Below are positions 42,988-50,829 of a stretch of 50,829 nucleotides of DNA, piece by piece. The stretch lies in the NCBI GenBank assembly GCA_022690815.1, contig JALCZJ010000018.1, forward strand, positions 1 to 50,829, given 5' to 3'. The DNA is from Ferrimicrobium sp. (GTDB lineage: Bacteria; Actinomycetota; Acidimicrobiia; Acidimicrobiales; Acidimicrobiaceae). The notes beneath the pieces were generated by a model. That model saw only the letters and a program-made list of their open reading frames with translations. It did not search any database and was not told the origin of the DNA. Each line of letters starts with the position of its first letter. The stretch's first letter is position 1. Both the position numbers and the translations under genes were made by a program.

Positions 42988-43035
42988 GTTGAACAACTGA
43001 CACCAAGTACGCGTGAGTGATCCTGATTGTTCAAC
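42988..43035 (-). promoter_or_regulatory. 9-bp inverted repeat in the leader of the secreted-protein gene
   Basis: GTTGAACAA at 42988-42996 and TTGTTCAAC at 43027-43035 are exact reverse complements separated by 30 bases, 17 bases before the GTG. It could be a stem-loop in the 5' untranslated region, or two half-sites for a regulator. A possible promoter, TTGAAC-N17-CGTACT, starts within the distal repeat. Confidence 0.5.
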
Positions 43036-43270
43036 GATGGCAGGAAATTTATTTTACGATCGTCAGCTCCACCGCCTCGGAGCGCATGTCTGTGGGCTCG
43101 AAGCTCTGCATCCTTGCAAGTGAATACGTTTTCAGAAGCGTCGAGCGGCGCCCTGCTATGAGAAAATTCGATGGCATGACCAGCGGCGTCGCGCCGTGCT
43201 TTGGTCGTGGTCGTAGATTTAGGAAAGAACTCGACGACGGGTGCATCCAAGAGCGTGCCGACAAGCGGCG

Positions 43271-43858
43271 TCAGACCTTTCGGGCCGCCTTCATGGACGC
43301 CTTGAACAGTCGGATCTCCTCAAGGGCTTGTAGAGAACTCGCGTCCGCCACCGAACGCACCTCGTTTGCCCTACCAAAGGGGTCTGATGCCTCCTCCCAT
43401 CCCGGGGGAGCGACGCCGAAGCGTTTGCCCAATAGCGCGAGAAAGATCTTGGCCTTGTCCGATCCAAAGCCATTAAGAGACTGCAGGCGCGCAAGCGCCG
43501 CCGACCCCGACTCTGCCTCCTCCCACAGCGCTGCGGCATTGTTGTGATAATCATCAACGATCCGTCGCGATAATAGGTGACACTTGGAGGCCATGGACTT
43601 GGGGAACCGATGGAGCGCAGGCTTTTCGGAAAAAAGATAGACTAGATCCTCATCGCCCAACGATGCAACAGCAGCTGGCTCAAGACTCAGGCCATAATGC
43701 TCACGTAGGCGACCATCGAGAACATATGGAGCACTAAACGCACGCTCCATCGGGATCTGTTGATCGAGAAGCATGCCAACCAGCAGACCAAACGGATTCT
43801 CTTTGAGAAACTCGTTCGCCCTTTCGTCGGGTGAAAGGTAGATGTCTCCGGTCAGCAT
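43271..43858 (-). CDS. HhH-GPD base-excision-repair family protein
   Basis: 195 residues; ATG 43858 follows GAGAGG at 7 bases. PFGLLVGMLLDQQIPMERAFSAPY is the helical start of the family (TIGR03252-like uncharacterised HhH-GPD proteins of actinobacteria), and LQSLNGFGSDKAKIFLALLG is the helix-hairpin-helix that contacts DNA. No clear Lys/Asp catalytic pair of classic glycosylases is seen, so the activity is unproven. It lies after aceE on the same strand (24-base gap). Confidence 0.82.
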   Translation of the reverse strand: MLTGDIYLSPDERANEFLKENPFGLLVGMLLDQQIPMERAFSAPYVLDGRLREHYGLSLEPAAVASLGDEDLVYLFSEKPALHRFPKSMASKCHLLSRRIVDDYHNNAAALWEEAESGSAALARLQSLNGFGSDKAKIFLALLGKRFGVAPPGWEEASDPFGRANEVRSVADASSLQALEEIRLFKASMKAARKV

Positions 43859-43881
43859 GTAGGTGCCTCTCTCAGCGATGG

Positions 43882-46632
43882 TTAGACGGTTGGGTCATGA
43901 TGATTGTATACGACACCATAATGGGTGATCGCGTCACTGACCTCCTCTGGCTTGGCATCACCGAGCTTGGCAAGTGCCCCGAGCGTGGCGACCACGATCG
44001 ATGCCTCATCGGTCTCGAAGAAGCGGCGAAGCGCCTCTCTGGTGTCTGAACGACCAAAGCCATCGGTTCCCAACGATACGAATGGCTGATGGATGAAGGG
44101 TCGAATCTGATCGGGCACCAGCTTGACAAAGTCAGTGGTTGCGATGATCGGTCCCTCGGCACTACCGAGCAGCTGAGAGACCCATGGGGTTTCAGCAGAC
44201 TCACCTGGATTGAGGCGCTCGAATCTTTCGGCCGCTTCGGCGTCTTCCCTGAGCCGCTTGTAGGAGGTGATCGAGTAGACATCACAGACGACATTCCAGC
44301 GCTCACGCAGGGCCTCAGCCGCAGCCCTGACCGACGACTGTGCGGTTCCGGAGAACAACAGGGTCGCGTGTCGCTCGCGGTCACGCGGAGTTGCCGACGA
44401 GATCGGTGCCAACGACTGTGGCTTCTGTCCAGACGAGAACCGATATCCCCCTCGCACGATCGCGTCGCTCAGCTTTTCAAGGTTTTGGTCGGGATCTACC
44501 GCTGGCATGAGGTAGTTCTCATTGTAGGTCGTCAGATAGTAGATGACATCTCGACCCTGGGGTCCAAACATGTCTGCGATCCCATGCTTGACGATCGCAG
44601 CGATCTCGTACGCAAAAGCTGGGTCATAAGCCTGTACGTTGGGATATACGGCAGCAAGTATCTGTGAGTGGCCGTCGGTATGTTGCAGTCCTTCGCCGAG
44701 CAGCGTCGTTCTCCCAGCCGTAGCGCCAATCAGAAATCCCTTCGCTCGCGCATCGGATGCAGCCCACAAGAGATCACCGGATCGCTGGAAGCCAAACATC
44801 GAGTAGAAGAGATAGACGGGAATCATCGGTACCCCGAGTGTGGCATACGACGTTCCTACCGCCGTGAACATCGCCGTCGAACCGTCTTCAGTGATACCCA
44901 TCTCAAGGATCTGACCGTCCTGGGCCTCGGTATAGGAAAGCAGGAGTCCTGCATCGACCGGCGTGTAGCGTTGTCCGATCGTGGAGTAGATCTTGGCCTC
45001 TCGAAAGAGTGCCTCGAGCCCGAAGGTTCGCGCCTCGTCAGGAACGATCGGCGCGACTCGGGGACCGACCAACGGATCCTTCATGAGGTTGCGTAACAAC
45101 TTCGAGAACACCATGGTGGTCGACACTTGCTGCTTAGCTGACCCAAGGTAGAACTCTTTGAAGACGTCATCACTTGGTGCGGGAAGCTCGGCGCTGCGAT
45201 TGATGCGACGCGGCAACGACCCTCCTAACTGTTTGCGGCGAGATTCCATGTAGGCAGCTTCGATCGACCCCTCTGGGAGGCGGATATAGGGTGGCTCTTG
45301 AGATTCCAACATCTCATCGGTAATTACATCGTTTAGGTGCAGGCGATCGCGGAATTGACGCAGCTGCTCAACAGTCATCTTTTTAATCTGATGGGTCGAG
45401 TTACGAGCCTCGATATCGGGGCCGAGTGTCCAGCCTTTGACCGTATGGGCGAGAATCGCCGTTGGTGACCCTCGGTGGTTGACCGCAGCATGGTAGGCAG
45501 CGTAGAGCTTGCGGTAATCGTGTCCTCCGCGAGGCAACTGTTGGAGATCCTCGTCACTCAGGTGCTCGACGAGCGCACGCAGCCTGGGATCGGGGCCGAA
45601 GAAGTGCTCTCGGATGTAGGCGCCGCTCTCGGTTGCGAGTTTCTGGAAGTCACCATCAGGGGTCGTATTCATTTTGTTAAGGAGGACGCCGTCGGTATCA
45701 CGGGCAAGTAGTTCGTCCCACTTGGAACCCCAAATGACTTTGATGACGTTCCAGCCAGCTCCGCGGAACGTGGCCTCGAGCTCCTGGATGATCTTTCCAT
45801 TGCCGCGGACAGGGCCATCAAGGCGCTGAAGGTTGCAGTTGACGACCCAGATGAGGTTGTCAAGGTGTTCACGGCCAGCGAGAGAGAGCGCTCCTGAGGT
45901 CTCTGGTTCATCAAATTCCCCATCCCCGACGAAGCCCCAGATCCGGCTCTCAGCCGTGTTGGCGAGGTGTCGATCGTTCATGTAGCGATTGAAGAGAGCA
46001 TGGTAGATCGACTGGATCGGCCCAAGGCCCATCGAAACCGTCGGGAACTCCCAAAACTCAGGCATCAGCCGCGGATGCGGATAAGACGGGATGCCTAGGC
46101 CGTCAACCTCCATGCGGAAGTGATCGAGCTGGTCTTCAGTCAAGCGGCCCTCCAGGAAGGCACGTGAGTAGATACCCGGTGAGCCATGACCCTGGAAGTA
46201 GACGAAGTCTCCCGGGGATCCTGCGTCTTTGCCGCGAAAGAAGTGGTTAAAGCCGACCTCGTAGAGCGAGGCTGAGCTTGCATAGGTTGAGAGGTGGCCG
46301 CCGATGCCGTCAGCTAGATGGTTTGCCCGCGTCACCATCGCAGCCGCGTTCCATCGAATGAACGCACGAATGCGCCGTTCTACGTGTTCATCTCCGGGAA
46401 ACCACGGTTCGTTTTCGGGCGCGATGGTGTTGATGTAAGGGGTCGAAACGGTCGCGGGAAACCCAACCTGGCGTTCTCGGGCAGCCTCAAGCAGCTTCAT
46501 GAGGAGGAAGGTGGCGCGCTGCTTGCCGCGCCCGTCCACGAGCGAGTCGAACGAGTCAACCCACTCTGCTGTCTCTTCTGGGTCGATGTCTGGAATCTGA
46601 TGTGCAAAGCCGTCGATAATCACATCTACCAT
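43882..46632 (-). CDS. aceE: Pyruvate dehydrogenase E1 component, homodimeric type
   Basis: 916 residues from ATG 46632 (VDVIIDGFAHQIPDIDPEE). The longer frame to 46908 is rejected because it runs through the divergent rnhA start. It shows the thiamine-diphosphate motif GDGEFDEPETSGAL with NCNLQRLDGPVRGNGKI, the THQIKKM segment, the transketolase-like central domain (EAQDGQILEMGITEDGSTAMF) and GLQHTDGHSQILAAVYP. The enzyme decarboxylates pyruvate and acetylates the lipoyl group of E2. Lpd and an E2 gene start 2.5 kb away on the other strand. No clear Shine-Dalgarno precedes the start. Confidence 0.96.
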   Translation of the reverse strand: MVDVIIDGFAHQIPDIDPEETAEWVDSFDSLVDGRGKQRATFLLMKLLEAARERQVGFPATVSTPYINTIAPENEPWFPGDEHVERRIRAFIRWNAAAMVTRANHLADGIGGHLSTYASSASLYEVGFNHFFRGKDAGSPGDFVYFQGHGSPGIYSRAFLEGRLTEDQLDHFRMEVDGLGIPSYPHPRLMPEFWEFPTVSMGLGPIQSIYHALFNRYMNDRHLANTAESRIWGFVGDGEFDEPETSGALSLAGREHLDNLIWVVNCNLQRLDGPVRGNGKIIQELEATFRGAGWNVIKVIWGSKWDELLARDTDGVLLNKMNTTPDGDFQKLATESGAYIREHFFGPDPRLRALVEHLSDEDLQQLPRGGHDYRKLYAAYHAAVNHRGSPTAILAHTVKGWTLGPDIEARNSTHQIKKMTVEQLRQFRDRLHLNDVITDEMLESQEPPYIRLPEGSIEAAYMESRRKQLGGSLPRRINRSAELPAPSDDVFKEFYLGSAKQQVSTTMVFSKLLRNLMKDPLVGPRVAPIVPDEARTFGLEALFREAKIYSTIGQRYTPVDAGLLLSYTEAQDGQILEMGITEDGSTAMFTAVGTSYATLGVPMIPVYLFYSMFGFQRSGDLLWAASDARAKGFLIGATAGRTTLLGEGLQHTDGHSQILAAVYPNVQAYDPAFAYEIAAIVKHGIADMFGPQGRDVIYYLTTYNENYLMPAVDPDQNLEKLSDAIVRGGYRFSSGQKPQSLAPISSATPRDRERHATLLFSGTAQSSVRAAAEALRERWNVVCDVYSITSYKRLREDAEAAERFERLNPGESAETPWVSQLLGSAEGPIIATTDFVKLVPDQIRPFIHQPFVSLGTDGFGRSDTREALRRFFETDEASIVVATLGALAKLGDAKPEEVSDAITHYGVVYNHHDPTV

Positions 46633-46709
46633 TCTTGCAGCTTTTGCCGAAGAGTTCCACCTGTTACACTCCCCATCAGTCAGAATTAATCCTTGAAGGC
46701 AGGTGTTAG

Positions 46710-47138
46710 GTGGCATTGTTGATCTATACCGATGGTGCGTGTCGAGGAAATCCTGGTCCTGGCGGTTGGGCCTGGTTCGAACCCGCCTCCGGCGCTTGGG
46801 AGTCGGGAGGGGAGGCCCGGACCACCAATCAACGGATGGAGCTGATGGCGGTCTTGCAGGCACTACGGTCGCATGAAGGAGACATCGCGATTCGGTCGGA
46901 CTCGACATACGTCGTGAACTGCTTCCGTCAAGCCTGGTGGAAGAAGTGGGAGATCAACGGCTATCGAAACTCCAAGGGTGAACCGGTTGCCAATAGTGAT
47001 TTGTGGCGACCACTGCTGCAAGAGGTCATGCACGTCGGCAGAAAGGTGACGTTTGAGTGGGTCAAGGGGCATAGCAGCGACCCGCACAACAACCAGGTTG
47101 ATCTCTACGCCCAAGAGGCTGCTCGCCAGTTTCGCTAG
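46710..47138 (+). CDS. rnhA: Ribonuclease HI
   Basis: 142 residues. GTG 46710 follows AGGCAGGT. Catalytic Asp in IYTDGACRGNPGPGGW, Glu in TNQRMELMAVL, Asp in IRSDSTYVVN and the last Asp in NNQVD of WVKGHSSDPHNNQVD. It removes RNA from RNA-DNA hybrids. Divergent from aceE with 77 bases between. Confidence 0.95.
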   Translation: MALLIYTDGACRGNPGPGGWAWFEPASGAWESGGEARTTNQRMELMAVLQALRSHEGDIAIRSDSTYVVNCFRQAWWKKWEINGYRNSKGEPVANSDLWRPLLQEVMHVGRKVTFEWVKGHSSDPHNNQVDLYAQEAARQFR

Positions 47139-47169
47139 CCACACCTCGGGCGTTCGTTGCTGATTGAAT

Positions 47170-47199
47170 TTGAGTACCGTTCGTTGGCTCGGCTAGATT
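47170..47199 (+). promoter_or_regulatory. Promoter of the SDR gene (leaderless)
   Basis: TTGAGT at 47170-47175, 18 bases, TAGATT at 47194-47199, then six bases to the ATG at 47206. No ribosome site is present. Confidence 0.55.
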
Positions 47200-47205
47200 G
47201 ACGGC

Positions 47206-47970
47206 ATGGATATACGCGGAGAGGTCGCTGTCATCAGTGGTGGAGCATCGGGCTTGGGACTCGCTACGGCGTCTGCGCTGGCCGATGCCGGTGCAACGGT
47301 AGTAATCGCCGATCGTAACGAAGCGGCTGGTAAAGAGGCAGTGGAGAGACTCGGTCGTGGTGCACGCTTCGTCCCCACCGACGTCGCCGATGGGGACGCA
47401 GTCGAGCACCTCATGTCGGAGGCTGCCAAGGTTGGCACCATGCGGCTGGTAGTGAATTGTGCTGGCATTGGGATTGCCGAGCGAACAATCGATCGTAACG
47501 GCAGGCCGCATGATTTAGAGAGTTTTGAACGCGTGCTGCGTGTCAACCTCTTTGGCACGTTCAATCTTCTTCGTCATGGGGCCAGCTATCTCTCGAAGGT
47601 TGAGCCACGCGATGGTCAGCGAGGGTTGGTCATCAACACGGCCTCCATCGCCGCCTATGACGGACAGATAGGGCAGATTGCCTATGCCGCATCTAAGGGG
47701 GGTATCGTCGGGCTCACACTTCCAGCAGCCCGAGATCTCTCCAGTGTGGGGGTTCGCGTTGTCACGATTGCCCCTGGAATCATGGATACACCCTTGTTGG
47801 GTACGCTGCCAGAGGAGGTGCGGCTTGCGCTCGGTGCCTCGGTGCCGTTTCCAAAGCGTTTGGGCGTCCCGAGTGACTTTGCCAAGCTGGTGCTCTCGAT
47901 CGTCGATAATGATTATCTCAATGGAGAGGTGATCAGGTTGGACGGTGCTCTTCGGATGCCTCCCCGCTAG
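47206..47970 (+). CDS. Short-chain dehydrogenase, 3-hydroxyacyl-CoA dehydrogenase-2-like
   Basis: 254 residues. NAD site ISGGASGLGLATA (TGxxxGxG-type), NCAGIGIA (NAG-type), INTASIAAYDGQIGQIAYAASKGGIV with Ser-Tyr-Lys catalytic residues, and IAPGIMDTPLL. The overall shape matches the HSD17B10/type-2 3-hydroxyacyl-CoA dehydrogenases. It could work with the crotonase and acyl-CoA dehydrogenase genes of this window in beta-oxidation, though they are not linked. Leaderless promoter as annotated. Confidence 0.85.
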   Translation: MDIRGEVAVISGGASGLGLATASALADAGATVVIADRNEAAGKEAVERLGRGARFVPTDVADGDAVEHLMSEAAKVGTMRLVVNCAGIGIAERTIDRNGRPHDLESFERVLRVNLFGTFNLLRHGASYLSKVEPRDGQRGLVINTASIAAYDGQIGQIAYAASKGGIVGLTLPAARDLSSVGVRVVTIAPGIMDTPLLGTLPEEVRLALGASVPFPKRLGVPSDFAKLVLSIVDNDYLNGEVIRLDGALRMPPR

Positions 47971-48091
47971 AACCAACGAGCGGTGTTAGTGACGTGACGT
48001 TGACCACGATCGATCGTGGTCTGTTGATGCTAGGGCCGTAGCAATGAGTCAAGCAAGGATGTCTTCCTAGGTGCCTCTACCCCGCCTCTGA

Positions 48092-48120
48092 TTGGTCGTC
48101 ACGCCGATAACTCCTAGGCT
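48092..48120 (+). promoter_or_regulatory. Promoter of the aldo-keto reductase gene (leaderless)
   Basis: TTGGTC at 48092-48097, 17 bases, TAGGCT at 48115-48120, then six bases to GTG 48127. Confidence 0.55.
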
Positions 48121-48126
48121 GTAGCT

Positions 48127-49059
48127 GTGAGGTATCGGGAAGTAGGCGGTGTCCGGTTTAGCGTGATTGGGCTCGGCACGTGGCAATTTGGTTCTGCGGA
48201 GTGGGGCTACGGGAGCGAATACGCGGATCGTGTCGCGTTCGAGTTGGTTGAGGAGGCCCTCGCGTTGGGCATCAACCTGTTCGATACCGCTGAAATGTAT
48301 GGCTTTGGCCGGTCTGAGCGCATTCTTGGCCAAGCCCTTGGTTCCCATCGACGCGATGCCTTGGTGGCGACAAAGTATGCCCCGATCTTGCCATTACGTG
48401 GCATTGGGAGAAAGCACGCGAGAAACTCGGCGGCGCGCCTTGGGATTGAGGAGATTGACCTCTATCAGCTCCATTTCCCGAATCCAGCATTTTCGTTGTC
48501 GGCCCAGGTCAATGAGTTTGCCCTGATGTTGCACGCTGGGGATATCCGAATGCTTGGGGTCTCGAATTATTCGCTCGGCGCATGGCAGCGTACCCAGGCA
48601 TCGGTCAACGTTCCACTTTGGACCAACCAGGTCCACCTATCGCTGTTTGCAAGAAAGCCGGTGCGCGAGATGGTCCCATGGGCGACTGCTCACGACCGAT
48701 TGGTTATCGCCTACTCTCCCCTCGAGCAGGGTCTGCTCGCTGGTCGTTACGATATCGACGCAAGGCCGAGCAACATGCGACGATTGAGGCGTGAATTTCA
48801 GGATCGCACCCTGATGGCATTTCGCCCGGTGCGAGCGGTTATGGAGCGTATAGCCACAAGCCATGGAGCATCGATAGCGCAGGTGGCTCTCGCGTGGGTA
48901 CTGTCGCACGAGTCGGTGGTCGCAATCCCTGGGGCTTCATCGGTAGCCCAGCTTCGTTCCAATGTTGAGGCAGCCGACTTGATCCTGACCGATGAGGAGT
49001 ACCTCGATTTGTTGGAGGTTGCGCATCGTATGTGGCCAGAGCGAACCTGGGGTCGCTAG
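48127..49059 (+). CDS. Aldo/keto reductase
   Basis: 310 residues. IGLGTWQFG start, INLFDTAEMYGFGRSERILG (Asp and Tyr of the catalytic tetrad), LVATKYAP (Lys), DLYQLHFPNP (His), GVSNYSLGAWQ, and the C-terminal NADPH site WVLSHESVVAIPGASSVAQLRSNVEA. YajO/AKR-like with the (alpha/beta)8 fold. Substrate unknown. A likely leaderless gene by its TAGGCT-N6-GTG. Confidence 0.9.
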   Translation: MRYREVGGVRFSVIGLGTWQFGSAEWGYGSEYADRVAFELVEEALALGINLFDTAEMYGFGRSERILGQALGSHRRDALVATKYAPILPLRGIGRKHARNSAARLGIEEIDLYQLHFPNPAFSLSAQVNEFALMLHAGDIRMLGVSNYSLGAWQRTQASVNVPLWTNQVHLSLFARKPVREMVPWATAHDRLVIAYSPLEQGLLAGRYDIDARPSNMRRLRREFQDRTLMAFRPVRAVMERIATSHGASIAQVALAWVLSHESVVAIPGASSVAQLRSNVEAADLILTDEEYLDLLEVAHRMWPERTWGR

Positions 49060-49123
49060 TCGATTTATTACCGGGTCGTGATCTCTACTAAAACTAGTAG
49101 GGGGGCGGTGCAAGGAAGGAAGG

Positions 49124-50512
49124 GTGTTGAGCGAAGAGCAAGCATTCGATGTGGTAGTACTGGGCGCGGGTCCCGCCGGATACGCCGCTGCACTCTACGG
49201 TGCGTCAGCAGGTCTCAAGGTTGGCATTGTGGAACGCGATCGGGTTGGTGGTACTTGCCTGCAGCGGGGTTGTGTTCCGGCGAAAGAATATCTTGAAACG
49301 GCTGCTGTTTACCGTGGTATCCGTGGTGCGGCGGAGTTTGGAATCACCAGCAGCGACCCCATTGTCGATTTCGCGGTTTCGCAGAAGCGTAAACAGTCCG
49401 TTGTCGACAAACTTACAGGTGGTCTTGCTGGCTTGATGAAGGGCCGAGGTATTGTCACGTACGCCGGTAATGGAGTTTATGAAGGCAATGGAAGGATCGC
49501 CGTTTCAACGGGTGAGACCATTGTTGGAGACAGCGTCATCCTCGCTACAGGTTCTCGGCCACGCACGATCCCGGGATTTGATGTTGATGGGAATTATGTA
49601 TTGACCTCTGATGAGGTGTTGTCGTTGACGGAGCTGCCAGAGGCTGTAGCTATTGTTGGCGGTGGGGTCATCGGCTGCGAATTTGCGTCGTTGATGGCCG
49701 ATCTTGGTTGTCGTGTCACGATTGTTGAGGCGTTACCTCGGCTACTTCCTGGCGTTGATCAAGATCTGGTTGACGTCATGGTTCGGTCATTCAAGAAGCG
49801 TGGGATCCAGATTAAGACTGGCGTAGGCGTCACTGGTCACACTCCCAACGGGGCTGAGACGACGCTTTCGCTTGCGGACGGCACGACGATTACCGTTAAT
49901 CAAATAGTCGTTGCCATCGGTAGGCGTCCAAACTCCGAGGGCATTGTTGACGGCCAGGCGTCTGTCACGATCTCAGACAGAGGTTTCGTCGATGTGGATG
50001 GCAGCTATCGAACCTCGGAGCCTGGGGTTTATGCAGTTGGAGATCTGATCGACACTGCTCAGCTGGCTCATGTAGGGTTTGCTGAGGGCGTTGCTGTTAT
50101 CAAGACGATCCTCGGCGAAGTATCGCCGTCAGTGGACTACTCGAGGGTGCCCTGGTGCATCTATACCCATCCTGAGATCGCATTTGCAGGATTGACCGAG
50201 GAGCAGGCTCGAGAGCGTGGTTACGACCCGATCGTAAAAAAGGACCCGTTGGGTGGTAATTCCCGAGCTCGCATCATTGGTGAAGTCGATGGATTCGTAA
50301 AGGTTGTCGCCGACAAGGCGACCCACCAGATCTTGGGGGTCCACATTGTGGGTCCTTGGGCAACCGAACTGCTTTCGCCAGGCTATCTTGCCGTTAACTG
50401 GGAAGCAAGTGCCGAGGAGTTGGCACAGTTCATCCAACCACATCCGACGCTTTCTGAAGCGTTTGGTGAGACAGTATTTTCGCTAACCGGAAGGAGTTTG
50501 CACGTTGGCTGA
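49124..50512 (+). CDS. lpdA: Dihydrolipoyl dehydrogenase (E3)
   Basis: 462 residues; GTG 49124 follows AAGGAAGG, with a TTG next. FAD site VVVLGAGPAGYAAALYGA, redox disulfide GGTCLQRGCVPAK, NAD site VAIVGGGVIGCEFASLM, AVGDLI, and the C-terminal HPTLSEAFGE with the His-Glu catalytic pair. It reoxidises dihydrolipoyl E2 in pyruvate and 2-oxoglutarate dehydrogenases. It overlaps the E2 start by eight bases, so they are co-translated. Confidence 0.96.
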   Translation: MLSEEQAFDVVVLGAGPAGYAAALYGASAGLKVGIVERDRVGGTCLQRGCVPAKEYLETAAVYRGIRGAAEFGITSSDPIVDFAVSQKRKQSVVDKLTGGLAGLMKGRGIVTYAGNGVYEGNGRIAVSTGETIVGDSVILATGSRPRTIPGFDVDGNYVLTSDEVLSLTELPEAVAIVGGGVIGCEFASLMADLGCRVTIVEALPRLLPGVDQDLVDVMVRSFKKRGIQIKTGVGVTGHTPNGAETTLSLADGTTITVNQIVVAIGRRPNSEGIVDGQASVTISDRGFVDVDGSYRTSEPGVYAVGDLIDTAQLAHVGFAEGVAVIKTILGEVSPSVDYSRVPWCIYTHPEIAFAGLTEEQARERGYDPIVKKDPLGGNSRARIIGEVDGFVKVVADKATHQILGVHIVGPWATELLSPGYLAVNWEASAEELAQFIQPHPTLSEAFGETVFSLTGRSLHVG

Positions 50513-50829
50513 TGTAATTATGCCTCAATTAGGGGAGACTGTAACCGAAGGAACGATCACAAAGTGGCTCGTTCAAGTCGGTGATAGCGTTGAGATCGAT
50601 CAACCGTTTTTCGAAGTGTCAACCGATAAGGTTGACTCAGAGGTCCCGGCCACGGCATCGGGAGTCGTGACTGAGATCCTTGTTCCCGAAGGTGATACTG
50701 TTGCGGTTGGGACGGTAGTCGCTCGGGTAGGTGACGCTGGCTCAGCTCCACAACCAGCCCCAGCTCCACAACCAGCCCCAGCTCCACGACCAGCCCCAGC
50801 TCCACAGGCGGCCCCAGCCCCACAACCAG
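50505..50829 (+). CDS. Dihydrolipoamide acyltransferase (E2), N-terminal part, cut by window end
   Basis: Starts at TTG 50505 (ADVIMPQLGETVTEG), eight bases inside lpd, with AAGGAG upstream at 8 bases. The lipoyl domain occupies about residues 1-80; the lipoylated Lys is in STDKVDSEV. An Ala-Pro-Gln-rich flexible linker follows, encoded by an 18-base repeat. Whether the E2 transfers acetyl (AceF) or succinyl (SucB) groups needs the missing catalytic domain; proximity to lpd and the aceE gene favours PDH. Confidence 0.9.
   Translation, partial: MADVIMPQLGETVTEGTITKWLVQVGDSVEIDQPFFEVSTDKVDSEVPATASGVVTEILVPEGDTVAVGTVVARVGDAGSAPQPAPAPQPAPAPRPAPAPQAAPAPQP
50745..50829 (+). repeat. 18-bp tandem repeat in the E2 linker
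   Basis: About 4.7 copies of an 18-base unit beginning GCTCCACAACCAGCCCC run to the window edge. The first two are identical; the third has one base changed and the fourth diverges more. They encode an Ala-Pro-Gln-Pro hinge that lets the lipoyl domain swing. The copy number may vary among strains. Confidence 0.85.

Noticed and set aside
42972-43250. N-terminal extension of the secreted propeller protein
   Set aside because: The signal peptide begins right at GTG 42971, which has a good ribosome site; the extension would hide it.
44089-44667. Plus-strand 192-residue frame inside aceE
   Set aside because: Shadow of aceE; no recognisable motif.
46633-46908. N-terminal extension of AceE
   Set aside because: It runs through the divergent rnhA gene and is not similar to AceE N-termini.
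1-50829. tRNA or rRNA genes
   Set aside because: No TTCGA-type T-arm with matching stems or rRNA blocks were seen when reading the intergenic gaps on both strands.

Overview
The window reads as chromosomal DNA of a moderate-to-high-GC actinobacterium. The split SUF gene cluster with a Rieske protein beside sufD, the homodimeric-type AceE, the MprAB-like two-component system beside an HtrA protease, the DUF1707 protein and the secreted protein ending in GYWLV..GGVFNFGDAGF repeats together suggest the class Acidimicrobiia, possibly a Ferrimicrobium- or Acidithrix-like acidophilic iron oxidiser. The genus is an inference from gene content and GC, not something the sequence proves. No rRNA, tRNA or CRISPR array was found.

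Layout. 1-3.4 kb: the C-terminal end of an IS1634-type transposase, then a TasA/CalY-like secreted protein with its own SipW-type signal peptidase, then about 1.1 kb of decayed sequence. 3.4-12.5 kb: ftsH followed directly by a degenerate ChbG/HpnK-like gene, a CPBP membrane protease, a methyltransferase, a DUF6941-like protein, a MaoC hydratase, an RmlC-like epimerase, a PilT ATPase, and a membrane protein with a RodZ-type C-terminal domain. 12.7-14.8 kb: a prolyl-oligopeptidase-family peptidase divergent from sufB.

14.8-29.2 kb is the Fe-S assembly region. sufB stands alone. It is followed on the other strand by a glycine-zipper protein, a histidine kinase and response regulator, an HtrA protease and a crotonase. 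Then come sufD, a Rieske ferredoxin and a second, divergent sufC-like ATPase. A 3Fe-4S ferredoxin and ferredoxin reductase pair lies on the opposite strand, and finally sufC, sufS and sufU. Although the suf genes are in three blocks, each block is preceded by the same inverted-repeat sequence (ACTAT-N4-ATAGK), so they probably form one regulon. No sufR or sufT is seen in the window.

29.5-50.8 kb: a phosphodiester glycosidase in an operon with a second OmpR-type two-component system; an alpha/beta-hydrolase-fold protein without a visible nucleophile, divergent from two overlapping ATP-grasp genes; an AhpD-like protein; a DUF1707 membrane protein; an acyl-CoA dehydrogenase; a metallo-beta-lactamase-fold hydrolase; an MFS exporter; an anti-sigma/ECF sigma pair downstream of a large secreted propeller-like protein; an HhH-GPD protein; aceE; RNase HI; a short-chain dehydrogenase; an aldo-keto reductase; and lpd followed by the start of a dihydrolipoamide acyltransferase gene cut by the window end. 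AceE, Lpd and the lipoyl protein together would supply a pyruvate (or 2-oxoacid) dehydrogenase complex. Several genes have a TANNNT -10 box only 6-7 bases before the start codon, pointing to leaderless transcripts.
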